A stretch of 64,000 nt of DNA from Pseudomonas fluorescens (GTDB taxonomy: Bacteria; Pseudomonadota; Gammaproteobacteria; Pseudomonadales; Pseudomonadaceae): NCBI RefSeq assembly GCF_005938625.1, contig NZ_VCNJ01000040.1:1-64000 (forward strand). The letters run 5' to 3'. The notes below the pieces were generated by a model. The model made no database searches, was not told the origin of the DNA, and saw only the letters and a list, made by a program, of their open reading frames with translations. Made by a program: the position numbers and the translations under genes. Positions 26,154-35,195 of the stretch are shown piece after piece; position 1 is the first letter of the stretch, and each line of letters opens with the position of its first letter.

Positions 26154-27251
26154 TCAGATCAGTTTGATTCGCGCGGGATAAGCGATGTTTCGCGGTCGGG
26201 TTTCGCCAGCGAAATTGCCGATATTGCCGATGTAGGCATCATTGTCGAATGCAGGGTTGGGATAGGTCGTTGCCACCGTTGCTGAAGTCGGTAAAAAATT
26301 GACGTTGGTGGTAACGTCCCAGGCGGTATCCGGAATCGCTGGAGCAGGCTTGAATGTCGCCCCGGTTCCCGTCGGCAGATAATGGTTGTGGCTTTGCAAA
26401 GCGTGCATTTGCAGACTGCCTGTTACACGTCCAGCATCAACGTTTCTGCTCTCACTCAGCACCCGCAAAAATTCGCCCCGAATCTCGGGAATTCGAAAGT
26501 TCGAAGCGCCATCGCCACTGGTCCAGGCACCTTCTCTGCCCACTCGGGCCGCTTCGGTCGTCAATGCCCCGGACGCCTGAGCAAAATCCCACAGCCACGG
26601 CCATTCGGCCCGCTTGAACAGATCACCGTTGGGAACGCCATAACCACCCGGATTAAGCGTTGTGGTGGTCTCGAACAACGGGCGGCCCAAGGCGGTATTG
26701 TCGAAGCGTCCGATCGGCCACCAGCTCCCGGCTCCGTCACTGCGCAGATGCCACCAGTCACCTCCACCCATCAACACCAGAAACGGATAACCGCTGGCCG
26801 ACAGGTAGGTGTGAAAGCGAATCCTGTCGGTGCCGGATGCTTGAACAACGAGGCGATTGCCGCTGTTGTCGACACGACGAAGAATCACATCGCGTACACC
26901 CAGAGCAAGATCCGCCGGAGGTAAAGTCAGGGTCACGGGAGCGGGACTGCCATCGATCAAAACGAGACCGAGTTCCTGCTCGGCCAGTGACTTGGAAGCT
27001 GCAAGCCGGGTAATCACCGAACGCATCGGACTCGCGCTACCAACAATCGACTGAATCGCCTTGTACAACTGCCCGGTATCCGCCTCGGACGGCACTAACC
27101 CGCCGCCGGTAACCACACTCAGAATCTCCTGAGTCACACTGTTGCCCCAAACCGCCGGAATCAACGAACCCGGCGCTCCCGCCACCGGGTTTTCATCGAC
27201 GAAACGACCATCGACCAGACCGACGCTGGGGACGCTTTTTGGATAGTCCAT
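26154..27251 (-). CDS. Tail fibre 2 of tailocin cassette 2 (collar type)
   Basis: A 365-residue fibre. The shared anchor module covers about 1-68, a middle beta region follows, and a phage tail-collar domain spans about 185-365: GNFRIPEIRGEFLR-like SNFRIPEIRGEFLRV, NVDAGRVTGSLQMHALQSHNH, and a closing GETRPRNIAYPARIKLI. The collar type resembles the tip of the cassette 1 fibre H. Start at 27251 (ATG) aligns with the other fibres; an upstream start adds 15 unrelated residues. Confidence 0.87.
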   Translation of the reverse strand: MDYPKSVPSVGLVDGRFVDENPVAGAPGSLIPAVWGNSVTQEILSVVTGGGLVPSEADTGQLYKAIQSIVGSASPMRSVITRLAASKSLAEQELGLVLIDGSPAPVTLTLPPADLALGVRDVILRRVDNSGNRLVVQASGTDRIRFHTYLSASGYPFLVLMGGGDWWHLRSDGAGSWWPIGRFDNTALGRPLFETTTTLNPGGYGVPNGDLFKRAEWPWLWDFAQASGALTTEAARVGREGAWTSGDGASNFRIPEIRGEFLRVLSESRNVDAGRVTGSLQMHALQSHNHYLPTGTGATFKPAPAIPDTAWDVTTNVNFLPTSATVATTYPNPAFDNDAYIGNIGNFAGETRPRNIAYPARIKLI

Positions 27252-27308
27252 AATTGGTTTTCCTGTACCTGGAATATTGATAGGCGATGCCGACAAAGCA
27301 GCATCCAG

Positions 27309-27734
27309 TCACTCGGCAGTCATCCAGGCAGGCTTTTTCGGTCGAGAGCGTTTGGCGGGAAATTTCTTCGCCTGGGGCCACTTGCGCAGCGCCTGCAGGT
27401 AGGTCAGCAGCGTCAGGTATTCAGCGTCGGACAGCGTGGTGATCTTCATCAGCTCCACTTCGTCACGGTGACGATCGCGCAACCAGACAATCCGGTTGAA
27501 TTCCTGATCGCGCCACGCCTTGGCTTCGGCCGATGTTTGCTCTTCAGAAAGAGCTGTCGACTCGACCAGGATCGGCAGACCTTGCTCGTCATGGGATCGC
27601 TCGGTACCCGCTACAGGATTTGCGATGACCGACTCATAACGCGCCTCGTCGATTTCAACGGCATCGTCTGGAAGGCTGGTGTGATAACCCGACAAATAGG
27701 TGTTGCCGGTGGTGCGGCTATAGAAACGTTTCAT
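27309..27734 (-). CDS. Tail fibre assembly chaperone paired with fibre 1
   Basis: A 141-residue tail-fibre-assembly protein (MKRFYSRTTGNTYLSGYHTSLPDDAVEIDEARY start; C-terminal YLQALRKWPQAKKFP). The ATG lies 1 bp past the fibre 1 stop (TGAAATG), giving tight coupling. Its C-terminal half is Lys/Arg-rich. Related in pattern to the fibre 3 chaperone. Confidence 0.85.
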   Translation of the reverse strand: MKRFYSRTTGNTYLSGYHTSLPDDAVEIDEARYESVIANPVAGTERSHDEQGLPILVESTALSEEQTSAEAKAWRDQEFNRIVWLRDRHRDEVELMKITTLSDAEYLTLLTYLQALRKWPQAKKFPAKRSRPKKPAWMTAE

Positions 27735-27735
27735 T

Positions 27736-28467
27736 TCAGTTACCCACCCCCAGGACAGTGACAAAACCGGAGCCACCGGAATTACTCAAGACTTGAACCT
27801 GGCTGGGATCAAAGTAGGTCACCAAGGGTGGAGTGACGATATCGAAAAAGGGTGCGTTGCCGCTGTGCGAGTAACTTGCCCAGGTAGCGGCGCACTGGGT
27901 CTTGAAAGCCACCGGCCAGGGTTTTGCAACATAGGTTTTATCTGTAGCGATGGTGATCATGACCCACTGAATCATGAAGCCCCCCAACCAGCTCGGAAAA
28001 GCGATATAGCCGTTCGCGCCAATGCTGTAGGAAACACCAAACCAGAGTTTTTTCGGCGTGACGAAAGTGGTGTCATCCGTCCCCGCATTGACCTGGGCTT
28101 GAGTCGCGATCCGCGCCCAGCCAAAAACCGTTTCAGTGGCTTGCACCACTTTCTTTTCGATCGCCTGGAACACCCGCTGCGGAGTCATCAGACGGCTGCT
28201 GCTGGTACCCGCCTCGGCCTCATCCTTGCTTGCCAGAGAATCACTTTTGTTCTTTTCGACAATTGCCGAAATCGCCGCTTTGAGTTGCGTAGTGTCGCCC
28301 TCGTCGGGGGCTAGTCCGGCGGCAGTGATCACATTGATGACTTCATCGGTAACGCTGTTGCCCCATCGCGCCGGAATCAATGAGCCCGGCGTTCCCATCA
28401 ATGGGTTTTCATCAACAAATTTGCCATTCACCAGCCCGGAACTGGGCACACTCTTCGGATAATCCAT
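27736..28467 (-). CDS. Tail fibre 1 of tailocin cassette 2
   Basis: A 243-residue fibre, the shortest of the four. Anchor module at about 1-65, helical linker at about 66-110, then the tip: VTPKKLWFGVSYSIGANGYI and FPSWLGGFMIQW near 137-168. The same VTPKKL...GYI.FPSWLGGF.IQW pattern closes fibre H of cassette 1. It follows gp48 by 14 bp. Confidence 0.86.
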   Translation of the reverse strand: MDYPKSVPSSGLVNGKFVDENPLMGTPGSLIPARWGNSVTDEVINVITAAGLAPDEGDTTQLKAAISAIVEKNKSDSLASKDEAEAGTSSSRLMTPQRVFQAIEKKVVQATETVFGWARIATQAQVNAGTDDTTFVTPKKLWFGVSYSIGANGYIAFPSWLGGFMIQWVMITIATDKTYVAKPWPVAFKTQCAATWASYSHSGNAPFFDIVTPPLVTYFDPSQVQVLSNSGGSGFVTVLGVGN

Positions 28468-28481
28468 CCCGTCATTCCTCC

Positions 28482-29081
28482 CTAGTCATAATTGATGTGC
28501 ACCTTGGTATGCGCCGGCGCACTGCGGTGAATCAGGCATTCCAGTGCCGAGCCCGGGTTGACACCGAAACGCTCACCCCAATAGCTCGCGCCGAAACGCC
28601 GACCCAGCAACAAGCGCCCGCCGGTATTGAGCGTCCACATGAACTGCGCTTCCCACGTACCCCAATGCGCCGAGCCGAAACGCGAGCGGCCCATGCGTGG
28701 GGCTTCGAGTTCGGTGATGGTCGCGTTGGGGTAACCCTGGCTTTTGGCGATGTCGATGTAGTAACCGACAGCCTGGCTGCCGACCGCGAGCAAGCGCCGG
28801 CGTACGGCGAGGCGGCGGTCGTCGAACAGCGGTGTGGCGCCCAGGCACGGGTCGGGCAGGTTCATCACCCGCTCCCAATCCGGCACCAGTTCGCTGACGC
28901 CGGCCGGGTCCATCTCGTTGAGCAGGTCGGCGGCGCGGGCATCGAGGCGCGCCAGTTCGACGGCGACGCCTTGCAGCACTTCTTCCAGCTCCGGCACGCG
29001 CTCCGGGTCCCACGCAGGGCCAGTGGGCAGCAAGGCGCGCAGTTGCGCCTGATATTGCGCGGCGGTTCTTATGCCCCCCAT
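28482..29081 (-). CDS. Mu gp48-like baseplate protein (DUF2313/YmfQ)
   Basis: A 199-residue baseplate component at the tail-spike side, of the Mu gp48/YmfQ (DUF2313) family: AQYQAQLRALLPTGPAW near the start and EWERVMNLPDPC-like DWERVMNLPDPCLG near 70-83. The ATG at 29081 follows GGAGG, so the upstream TTG is rejected. Overlaps gp47 by 13 bp. Connects the fibre array to the baseplate. Confidence 0.85.
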   Translation of the reverse strand: MGGIRTAAQYQAQLRALLPTGPAWDPERVPELEEVLQGVAVELARLDARAADLLNEMDPAGVSELVPDWERVMNLPDPCLGATPLFDDRRLAVRRRLLAVGSQAVGYYIDIAKSQGYPNATITELEAPRMGRSRFGSAHWGTWEAQFMWTLNTGGRLLLGRRFGASYWGERFGVNPGSALECLIHRSAPAHTKVHINYD

Positions 29082-30112
29082 ACGCAACCTCCGAAGGTCA
29101 GCAGTTCGCTGTCGTTGGCCGTGACGTTGGCCACGGGAGCTGTCAGCACGTGGTCGGTTTCACCTGCGGCGCTACTGATCGCTTCGCGAATATGGCTGAT
29201 CAGCAAGTCCTCACCGAGGTCAGCCTCGCGGTTGTGCAAGTCGCGCAATTGGGTTTCGACCGCCGCGCGCACGGCGCTGGTGTCGGGGGTCAACTTCAGG
29301 CGATAGGTCACGGGCACCTGAATCGGTGGAAGCACATGCACTTCAGCCGTCACTGGGCGCAGCGGCTCGATGTAAGCCTGTACTTCGGCCAGTTGCTCGT
29401 CGTTTGGCACCGGTTGCGGGTCGTCGTCACGCATGATGTACACGCCGACGGTGCCAGGGCCAAGCAGGCCACCACGGCACCAGGCACGCGTCACGCCCGG
29501 CACTTCCAGTGCCCAGGTCTCGTAGTCGCTGGCCGAACCGCCATGGGGAATCACGCGGTAAGAACGAATCACCCGCGAGCGCAGCGACTCCAGACTTTCC
29601 CGCGCAACACCGCCGCTGAGTCCCGGTGCCAGCACCACAAAACTGTTACCGACCACACCGGCAATCGGCTGCACCGGTGTCAGCGCCAGCCCGGCGTCGG
29701 CATTGCCGAGGCTGCCGGGATCCAGCGCGGCGATGGTGGTGGTGTTGCTGCCATTGGCCGTGGTGCGCACGGCGGTGACTTTGTAGGTGCGGCCGTCATT
29801 GGTTTGCAGCAGCGTATCGGCGTCGAGCACCGCGCCGGCAGTCGCGGTAAAACTAACGCTACCGGTGGCGACTTGCGCGGGTTTGCGCGGTTGATTCAAA
29901 CGCAGCGCAGCGATGCGCTCCAGAGTCGATTCATCGGCTTTGTCGGGAAGGATCTGCTCGGCAATCCAGTCGAGATAACCGTACAGACCATAAGCGGCGC
30001 CGCCGAGGGTACGGGCCAAGACTTGCGCATCGGACTGGCGCAGCGAATCGCCGGCCAGGTCGCTTTGGGTGCGCTTGATCAGCACCGGCAGCGAAGGGGT
30101 TTCAAACGGCAT
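29069..30112 (-). CDS. Mu gp47-like baseplate J protein
   Basis: A 347-residue baseplate wedge protein of the Mu gp47/BppU (baseplate J) family. The diagnostic central region GGVARESLESLRSRVIRSYRVIPHGGSASDYETWALEVPGV-like pattern is at about 170-210, followed by the C-terminal beta domain with VYIMRDDDPQPVPNDEQL. Overlaps gp46 by 11 bp. Confidence 0.9.
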   Translation of the reverse strand: MPFETPSLPVLIKRTQSDLAGDSLRQSDAQVLARTLGGAAYGLYGYLDWIAEQILPDKADESTLERIAALRLNQPRKPAQVATGSVSFTATAGAVLDADTLLQTNDGRTYKVTAVRTTANGSNTTTIAALDPGSLGNADAGLALTPVQPIAGVVGNSFVVLAPGLSGGVARESLESLRSRVIRSYRVIPHGGSASDYETWALEVPGVTRAWCRGGLLGPGTVGVYIMRDDDPQPVPNDEQLAEVQAYIEPLRPVTAEVHVLPPIQVPVTYRLKLTPDTSAVRAAVETQLRDLHNREADLGEDLLISHIREAISSAAGETDHVLTAPVANVTANDSELLTFGGCVWGA

Positions 30113-30500
30113 AGATCACCTGCCAACTGTTATCGGGGTTGATGTCCAGACGTTCGCCGTCAGCCAAGGTCAGGACCGTGCGCAGGTTCAGGCGCTGGGC
30201 GTCGAGGCGTTCGCTGATGATGTCGATGGCGCTGCAGTGGCCGTCGTCGATCAGCCACTGCAAGGCTTCACGGGCATAGAACTCGGCGTCCATCTGCGTT
30301 TGTCGGGTCAGCTTGACCCGGCGCAACAGCCACAGCCGCGAGCCGATGCGATCGTCGGCGACGGTGGGAAAGGTGTCGCCCCACCAGCCGAAACGTTCTT
30401 CGTCGTCGAGAGCGTCGTCATCGGCGGCGCGACGCCAGGTGAACAGGCTGATGAGCACGGAGCGGGTTAGCGCGGCATGGAGGTTTTGGCTGATAAGCAT
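30102..30500 (-). CDS. Mu gp46-like baseplate protein (gpW/gp25 type)
   Basis: A 132-residue baseplate sheath-initiator protein of the Mu gp46 family: RFGWWGDTFP-like ERFGWWGDTFP near 34-44, DRIGSRLWLLRR, and a C-terminal DGERLDINPDNSWQVIYAV. The ATG at 30500 overlaps the gp45 stop (TGATG) and has GGAGG upstream. Confidence 0.85.
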   Translation of the reverse strand: MLISQNLHAALTRSVLISLFTWRRAADDDALDDEERFGWWGDTFPTVADDRIGSRLWLLRRVKLTRQTQMDAEFYAREALQWLIDDGHCSAIDIISERLDAQRLNLRTVLTLADGERLDINPDNSWQVIYAV

Positions 30501-31009
30501 CACTTGCCTCCTGCCGGCGCGCCGGTCTGGCCGCTGCCGGCCTGTACACCGACGTGCACGTGTTTGATCTGGCTGATGCCACCGGCGAGTTGATCGCCGG
30601 TGGAAACGATCTTGCCGGTCTGGTTGATCACCGGCGTATCGAAGTTCACCGCGCTGCTGGCGCGGATGTTCAGCGTGGCGGTTTCGATATCGATGATCCG
30701 CCCGCGCTTGAAGTGAATCCGGTCGCCCTCGTCGGTGTAGATCGCCACTTCGCCCGACGCCAGCGATTGCAGGCGATAGCGGCGGTCAGCGATGACCAGG
30801 GCGATGGCGTGGGAACGGTCGCCACCGATGAAGGTGACGACACCTTCGGCACCGGCCAGCGGATGGCTGGTGAAGCCGTAAGGTTCGAAGTGCTCCATGT
30901 CGTCATTCACTTCGCCGGCGGTGAGGCGCATTTGCAGCGATTGCAGCTTGGATGCCGAATTGGCGAGCACGACAGTGCCGCGCGCCAGCAGGCGTGTCAG
31001 TAGGCTCAT
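30500..31009 (-). CDS. Mu gp45-like baseplate spike protein (gpV type)
   Basis: A 169-residue baseplate assembly/puncturing protein. The OB-like middle region has HPLAGAEGVVTFIGGDRSHAI (about 52-72) and a beta-helical C-terminus with GRIIDIETATLNIRASSAVNFDTP, ending in a KHVHVGVQAGSGQTGAPAGG tail as in Mu gp45. SD GAGGA. First gene of the sub-block after a REP element. Confidence 0.86.
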   Translation of the reverse strand: MSLLTRLLARGTVVLANSASKLQSLQMRLTAGEVNDDMEHFEPYGFTSHPLAGAEGVVTFIGGDRSHAIALVIADRRYRLQSLASGEVAIYTDEGDRIHFKRGRIIDIETATLNIRASSAVNFDTPVINQTGKIVSTGDQLAGGISQIKHVHVGVQAGSGQTGAPAGGK

Positions 31010-31042
31010 GAATTGTCCTCAAGTGGTGAGGTTGATGCTGAT

Positions 31043-31138
31043 CCCTGTGGGAGCGAGCTTGCTCGCGAAAGCGTCCTGACAAGCACCAGAGCGGTGTCTG
31101 ATCTGACGCCTTCGCGAGCAAGCTCGCTCCCACAGGGG
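31043..31138. repeat. REP pair inside the tailocin locus
   Basis: TGGGAGCGAGC-type head-to-head REP doublet between gp44 and gp45 of cassette 2, breaking an otherwise tightly packed gene string. Confidence 0.9.
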
Positions 31139-31144
31139 CGGGCG

Positions 31145-32194
31145 TCAGGCTGATGGTTTTTTCGGGGGGCTCGGATTGGCGTCGAAGGTATGCGGCGGTG
31201 CCACTTGCAGCGTGGTCACCGAGCCTTGTGCCGACAGCGAGTACGTGACTTTGGAGATCAGCATGTCGCCATCAAACCCAAGCACCGGATCCGTGACTTT
31301 GACCAGCGTGTTGTGCCGCCAAAGATCACCGTTGGCCTGACGCCAGCCCTGCACCTGATATGTGGTGGTCTGCGCCCGCCCCATACGGGTGATGCTCTCC
31401 CACTGGGCGCGTTGCTGGGCCAGTTCGAATGTCAGCGCGGTGCCCTCGTTGATGATGGTGGTGCGTCGACGTTTGAAGCTCAGATCGGTCGCGCTGGATT
31501 CAACCTCGCTGACTGCCGCCCCGCTCTTCTTGTCCGAACCTTTCTGCTGGCCGATCACCCGGTACTCGGAGAACACCTGGCTCTGATCCATGGGGGCGTT
31601 GGCCGACAGGATATTCTTGCCCAGCTCCAGCGCATCACTGGCCCGCCCACCGCTGCCAGGCTTGGCCAGCACCAGCCGGCCCTGCGCGTCATCGGTGGAA
31701 AACACCCGGAACAGCGAGAGCAACCGGTCGATCGACTGGAACACCGTTTCGCCCGGCACGATGGTGTGCTTGGCGAGCCGCACGGTCTCGGGAATTTCAT
31801 TGACCACCATCAGCCCGTACTCCATCGCCAGCGCCTGAACGATGCTCAACAGCGGTTGCTCCTGCCACTGGTTCGGCTGGTTTCTGGCGGCGCAATCGAC
31901 CAGATCCTGGGTCTTGGAACTGCCCTCGATGCTCAGGCTGATCTGGCGCCCGTCATAGCTGATCGGAGCCTTGAACACATAGCCGGTGAGCACCAGGTCC
32001 TGGCCGATTTTCACTTCGCAGGGGTCACCCGGCTTGATCCGCTGGTCCACCGTCTGCCCCGGCCACTGCCAGGTGATGTCAAGTTTGAAAGTGCGGAACT
32101 GGCGCTCTAGATCGGCCGTGATCTCCACGCTTTTCCAGCCGCCGTATTCCATGTTGTTGACGGTCAATGTGACGCTGTTATCCATCTCGCTCAT
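31145..32194 (-). CDS. Mu gpP (gp44)-like baseplate hub protein
   Basis: A 349-residue baseplate hub protein of the Mu gpP family: an N-terminal beta domain (VTLTVNNMEYGGWKSVEI, about 8-25), GYVFKAPISYDGRQISLSIEGSSKTQDLVD near 70-100 and RRRTTIINEGTAL. It forms the trimeric hub at the tube tip. SD GGAG, start 4 bp after gene N. Confidence 0.88.
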   Translation of the reverse strand: MSEMDNSVTLTVNNMEYGGWKSVEITADLERQFRTFKLDITWQWPGQTVDQRIKPGDPCEVKIGQDLVLTGYVFKAPISYDGRQISLSIEGSSKTQDLVDCAARNQPNQWQEQPLLSIVQALAMEYGLMVVNEIPETVRLAKHTIVPGETVFQSIDRLLSLFRVFSTDDAQGRLVLAKPGSGGRASDALELGKNILSANAPMDQSQVFSEYRVIGQQKGSDKKSGAAVSEVESSATDLSFKRRRTTIINEGTALTFELAQQRAQWESITRMGRAQTTTYQVQGWRQANGDLWRHNTLVKVTDPVLGFDGDMLISKVTYSLSAQGSVTTLQVAPPHTFDANPSPPKKPSA

Positions 32195-32197
32195 GGT

Positions 32198-33433
32198 TCA
32201 CTCCCTGGACACTTTCACGTCGTTGGGGGAAAAGCCCGGATGGTTCATCGCGTTGCTTTGAGTCACCTGAGTTACCCGTGTGGCATCGGCAAATTGCTTG
32301 TAGGCCACAACCAGCGCCGGCAGGCTTTCCTGGAACGATTTGGTGACCTGGCGCACACCGGATGACGCCACTGCCTTGAGATGCGCCAGCAGCGCTTCCT
32401 TGACATCGTTGATTGCCTGGTGGTGCTGGGGATCGGCCTTGTCCAGCATCGGATCAATGGCCACCCCGACCGCCTTCTGCAGCGCTTTCATTTCATCGGT
32501 CACCGGTACTTCCGGACGGGTCACGGGTTGATCCGCCTGATGCGCCACCGAAGGTGTCGACGACAGTTTCACTGCCGGGGTCGCCACTGGCATCGACGCC
32601 ACCCACTGCGCCACTTTGACCAGCATTGTGTCCTGCACCAGATCGGCCATGGCTTGCGCCGCGGCGTTGGTGTCCTTGCCGGTGGTGATCTTCGGCGCAT
32701 CAGCCTTGCGGATGGCTTCGAGTTGCTGGGAGACGTCGGCAATCACGCCACGGTAGCCCTCCTTCGCAAACTCCTTGAGCTCCTTGATATCGCCGAGCAA
32801 ACCCTTGAATTCCGCTGCCACTTCCTTGGGTAACTCCTTCACTGCCTTGACCAGTTCAGTGATCTGTCTGTACTGCTCGATCAGCGGTTTGAGCTGCTCC
32901 TTGATCACCTCATAAACCCCGGTCAGGCTGTTGCGCAGATTGGCGATGCCGATCCGCGCAGCCTTGATCAGCGTCATCGCCTGTTCGAAGCGTGCCACCG
33001 CCGAACCCAGCAGTGTGTCTGCCTTGACCAGCAAGACTTTCTGCGTGCTGACGCTGGCAGTCGGGAACGGCAACGGCTGATCGGGATAGAACTTCAGAGT
33101 AAAGGTCACCAACCCGCCGTCCTGGCGGGTGTGGGTCATGTCGCATTCACCGACCTTGACTTGCAGGCGTCCGAGCCACGGATGCACCAGTTCACCACTG
33201 CCCGCCTCCAATGCCTTGAGCAGCTTGTCGCGCTGCTCCAGGCAATCGGCGCCGATGATGAATGCGGTGACGTCATGAATCCTGGCCTGCTGGCCGAGAT
33301 CTTCGAAATACGGCAGGTCGCGCTGCGGATACTCGTGCAACTGACCTTTGCGACCGACCGGGGTTTTCGCCTGATCGATCCAGAACCCGACACCACGAAA
33401 GGATGCCGGCAACAAACGGTCACGCCAGTTCAT
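32198..33433 (-). CDS. Mu gpN (gp43)-like DNA circularisation/tail protein
   Basis: A 411-residue protein. The N-terminal about 90 residues form the Mu gpN DNA-circulation domain (MNWRDRLLPASFRGVGFWIDQ), followed by long helices. In contractile tails it sits at the baseplate centre. Start at 33433 overlaps the tape-measure end by 14 bp; longer frames contain unrelated residues. Confidence 0.86.
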   Translation of the reverse strand: MNWRDRLLPASFRGVGFWIDQAKTPVGRKGQLHEYPQRDLPYFEDLGQQARIHDVTAFIIGADCLEQRDKLLKALEAGSGELVHPWLGRLQVKVGECDMTHTRQDGGLVTFTLKFYPDQPLPFPTASVSTQKVLLVKADTLLGSAVARFEQAMTLIKAARIGIANLRNSLTGVYEVIKEQLKPLIEQYRQITELVKAVKELPKEVAAEFKGLLGDIKELKEFAKEGYRGVIADVSQQLEAIRKADAPKITTGKDTNAAAQAMADLVQDTMLVKVAQWVASMPVATPAVKLSSTPSVAHQADQPVTRPEVPVTDEMKALQKAVGVAIDPMLDKADPQHHQAINDVKEALLAHLKAVASSGVRQVTKSFQESLPALVVAYKQFADATRVTQVTQSNAMNHPGFSPNDVKVSRE

Positions 33434-35195
33434 TGGAACCTCCTGCCGACAACGAGCGATAGCCAATGCGCGAAGACAGCGCCAGGCCCGGTTGATTGCT
33501 TTGCGGTTGATCGGTGCGCAATCCGGCCGGCGCATTTTCGAAGCGCACGGTCAGGCCGCCTTCGAGTTGTGTGCGGTTGTTGATAGCGCTTTGTTGAATC
33601 AGCGCGCCAGAACTCTGTGGCAACGAACCACTTTGCAGTGCACCGTTGCCCGCTGCTTGCGGCGTCGCCCCGAAGAACGCCGGCGCCAGCTCCCCTTTGC
33701 CTTCGGCATTGGTCTGGCGTTGCGCTTCGGTGAACGTTTCAACTTTGCCGGTGACCTTGGCGATCAGTCCGGCAAAGCCACCGTCGAACAACTCCTTGAT
33801 CGGCGCAATGACGGTTTGCAGCTTTTGCCACAACTCGCCGAACCACTCGGTGATCGGCCCCCAGTTCTTGATGATCTGCCCCAACGGCGTCCATTCGAAC
33901 ATGTTGTGCAGAAACTCCAGCACCGGCGCGGCCAACGCTTGCACCACGCGCCACAGCGCCGAAAACACTTCGCTGATCGGTTGCCAGTACATCGCGATCT
34001 GTTCCAGCGGCGACCATTCGAACAAGCTCTGGAAGAAACTTTTGATCTGCTGCGCCGACACTTGCAACGCTGCCCAGATCGGTTCGAAGAAGGTCACGAT
34101 GCTGCCCCAGTTGTTGACGATCATGCCCAGCGGGGAGTAATCGAACAACGTGCCGAAGAAGTCCTTGATGGCTTGTGCCGCCGGTTGCAGCGCCGTCCAG
34201 ATCGAGGCAAAGAACCCGGTGATCGCCCCCCAGTTGTTGATGATCATCCCCAGCGGTGTCCAGTCGAATAGACCTTTGAGGAACGCCATCACCGGCACAC
34301 TCAAGGCCTTGAGCAAGTCCCAGATCGCCGAAAACAGACCAGTCAGCGGCGTCCAGTTTTCCAGGATCATGCCGGCGGGCGTCCACGAGAACACCGACTT
34401 GAAGAAGTCGATCACTGGCGCGGTGACCGCTTTGACCTTGTCCCAGATCCCGGAGAAGAATCCCGCGATCGGTGACCACAGCGCCGCCAGTGAATCCAGC
34501 GGTCGCCAATCGAGGATCGAGCGCAACGTCGCCATCGCACTCACCCCGATGTTTTTCACGCCCTCCCACATGCCCTTGAAAAAGGCACTGATCGGCGTCC
34601 AGTTGGCATAAATCAAACCGGCCGCCACCGCGATGCCCATGGCGATCAACATGATCGGGTTGGTCTTGAGCACCATGCTCATCACGTCCATCACCTGGGT
34701 CATACCGGTGACGGCAGTTTGCATCGCCGAGAAGGCAATCGCCCCCGCCGCCAGGCCCTCGACCAGTTTCGGGTTGTCGGCAAGCAGGCTGCCGACCTGC
34801 GTCAGCATCGGTTCCAGCCCGACCACCAACGCCCCCACCGCCGGCACCAGTGCCGCGTCCACGGCTGCGGAAACCTTTTCCATCGACGCACTGAACACGT
34901 TCATGTTCTGCGCTGCGACTTTCGGTGTGGCGGGCAGGTCGACGGTTTTTGCAGCGTCGCCCACTTCGGTCAATTTGCCCTGAAATGCTGCTGCCGACTT
35001 GATGCCATCCACAAACGGCGTGATCACGCTGCCGCCCTTGAACAGCCCGCTGATGTCCAGTTTGTCGAGGCCGACCTGCTCGAGATTTTTCTTGAAACTG
35101 CCGACCTTGGCCTGAAGGGCGCCGAGCTTGGGCGATAGCTCATCGATGCCCGTGATCAGCACCGGAGTTTTTACTTTCTTTTCTTCGTCTGCCAT
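33420..35195 (-). CDS. Tape-measure protein of cassette 2 with 41-residue repeats
   Basis: A 591-residue tail length ruler. The N-terminal 100 residues are helical (LSPKLGALQAKVGSFKKNL), a hydrophobic region follows (about 135-198), and then comes a tandem repeat of exactly 41 residues from about residue 199: six full copies and one of about 30 residues, each of the form W-x-P-[IL]-x-x-x-F-x-x-x-[IM]-W with a later W/Y-[TS]-P-L. The tail ends in a Gln/Asn-rich segment. ATG at 35195 overlaps the frameshift ORF stop (TGATG). Short for a tape measure, so a short tail is expected. Confidence 0.9.
   Translation of the reverse strand: MADEEKKVKTPVLITGIDELSPKLGALQAKVGSFKKNLEQVGLDKLDISGLFKGGSVITPFVDGIKSAAAFQGKLTEVGDAAKTVDLPATPKVAAQNMNVFSASMEKVSAAVDAALVPAVGALVVGLEPMLTQVGSLLADNPKLVEGLAAGAIAFSAMQTAVTGMTQVMDVMSMVLKTNPIMLIAMGIAVAAGLIYANWTPISAFFKGMWEGVKNIGVSAMATLRSILDWRPLDSLAALWSPIAGFFSGIWDKVKAVTAPVIDFFKSVFSWTPAGMILENWTPLTGLFSAIWDLLKALSVPVMAFLKGLFDWTPLGMIINNWGAITGFFASIWTALQPAAQAIKDFFGTLFDYSPLGMIVNNWGSIVTFFEPIWAALQVSAQQIKSFFQSLFEWSPLEQIAMYWQPISEVFSALWRVVQALAAPVLEFLHNMFEWTPLGQIIKNWGPITEWFGELWQKLQTVIAPIKELFDGGFAGLIAKVTGKVETFTEAQRQTNAEGKGELAPAFFGATPQAAGNGALQSGSLPQSSGALIQQSAINNRTQLEGGLTVRFENAPAGLRTDQPQSNQPGLALSSRIGYRSLSAGGSNELA
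33774..34601 (-). repeat. 123-bp coding repeats in the tape-measure gene
   Basis: Protein-level tandem repeat of 41 residues, six full copies plus a partial one. At DNA level the copies are diverged, but blocks such as CCCCAGTTGTTGATGATCAT recur on the plus strand near 34100-34250. Confidence 0.88.

Noticed and set aside
22661..28467. Invertase-type phase-variation system for the fibre array
   Set aside because: All fibre units lie in the same orientation, and no recombinase gene or inverted crossover sites were found in the window.
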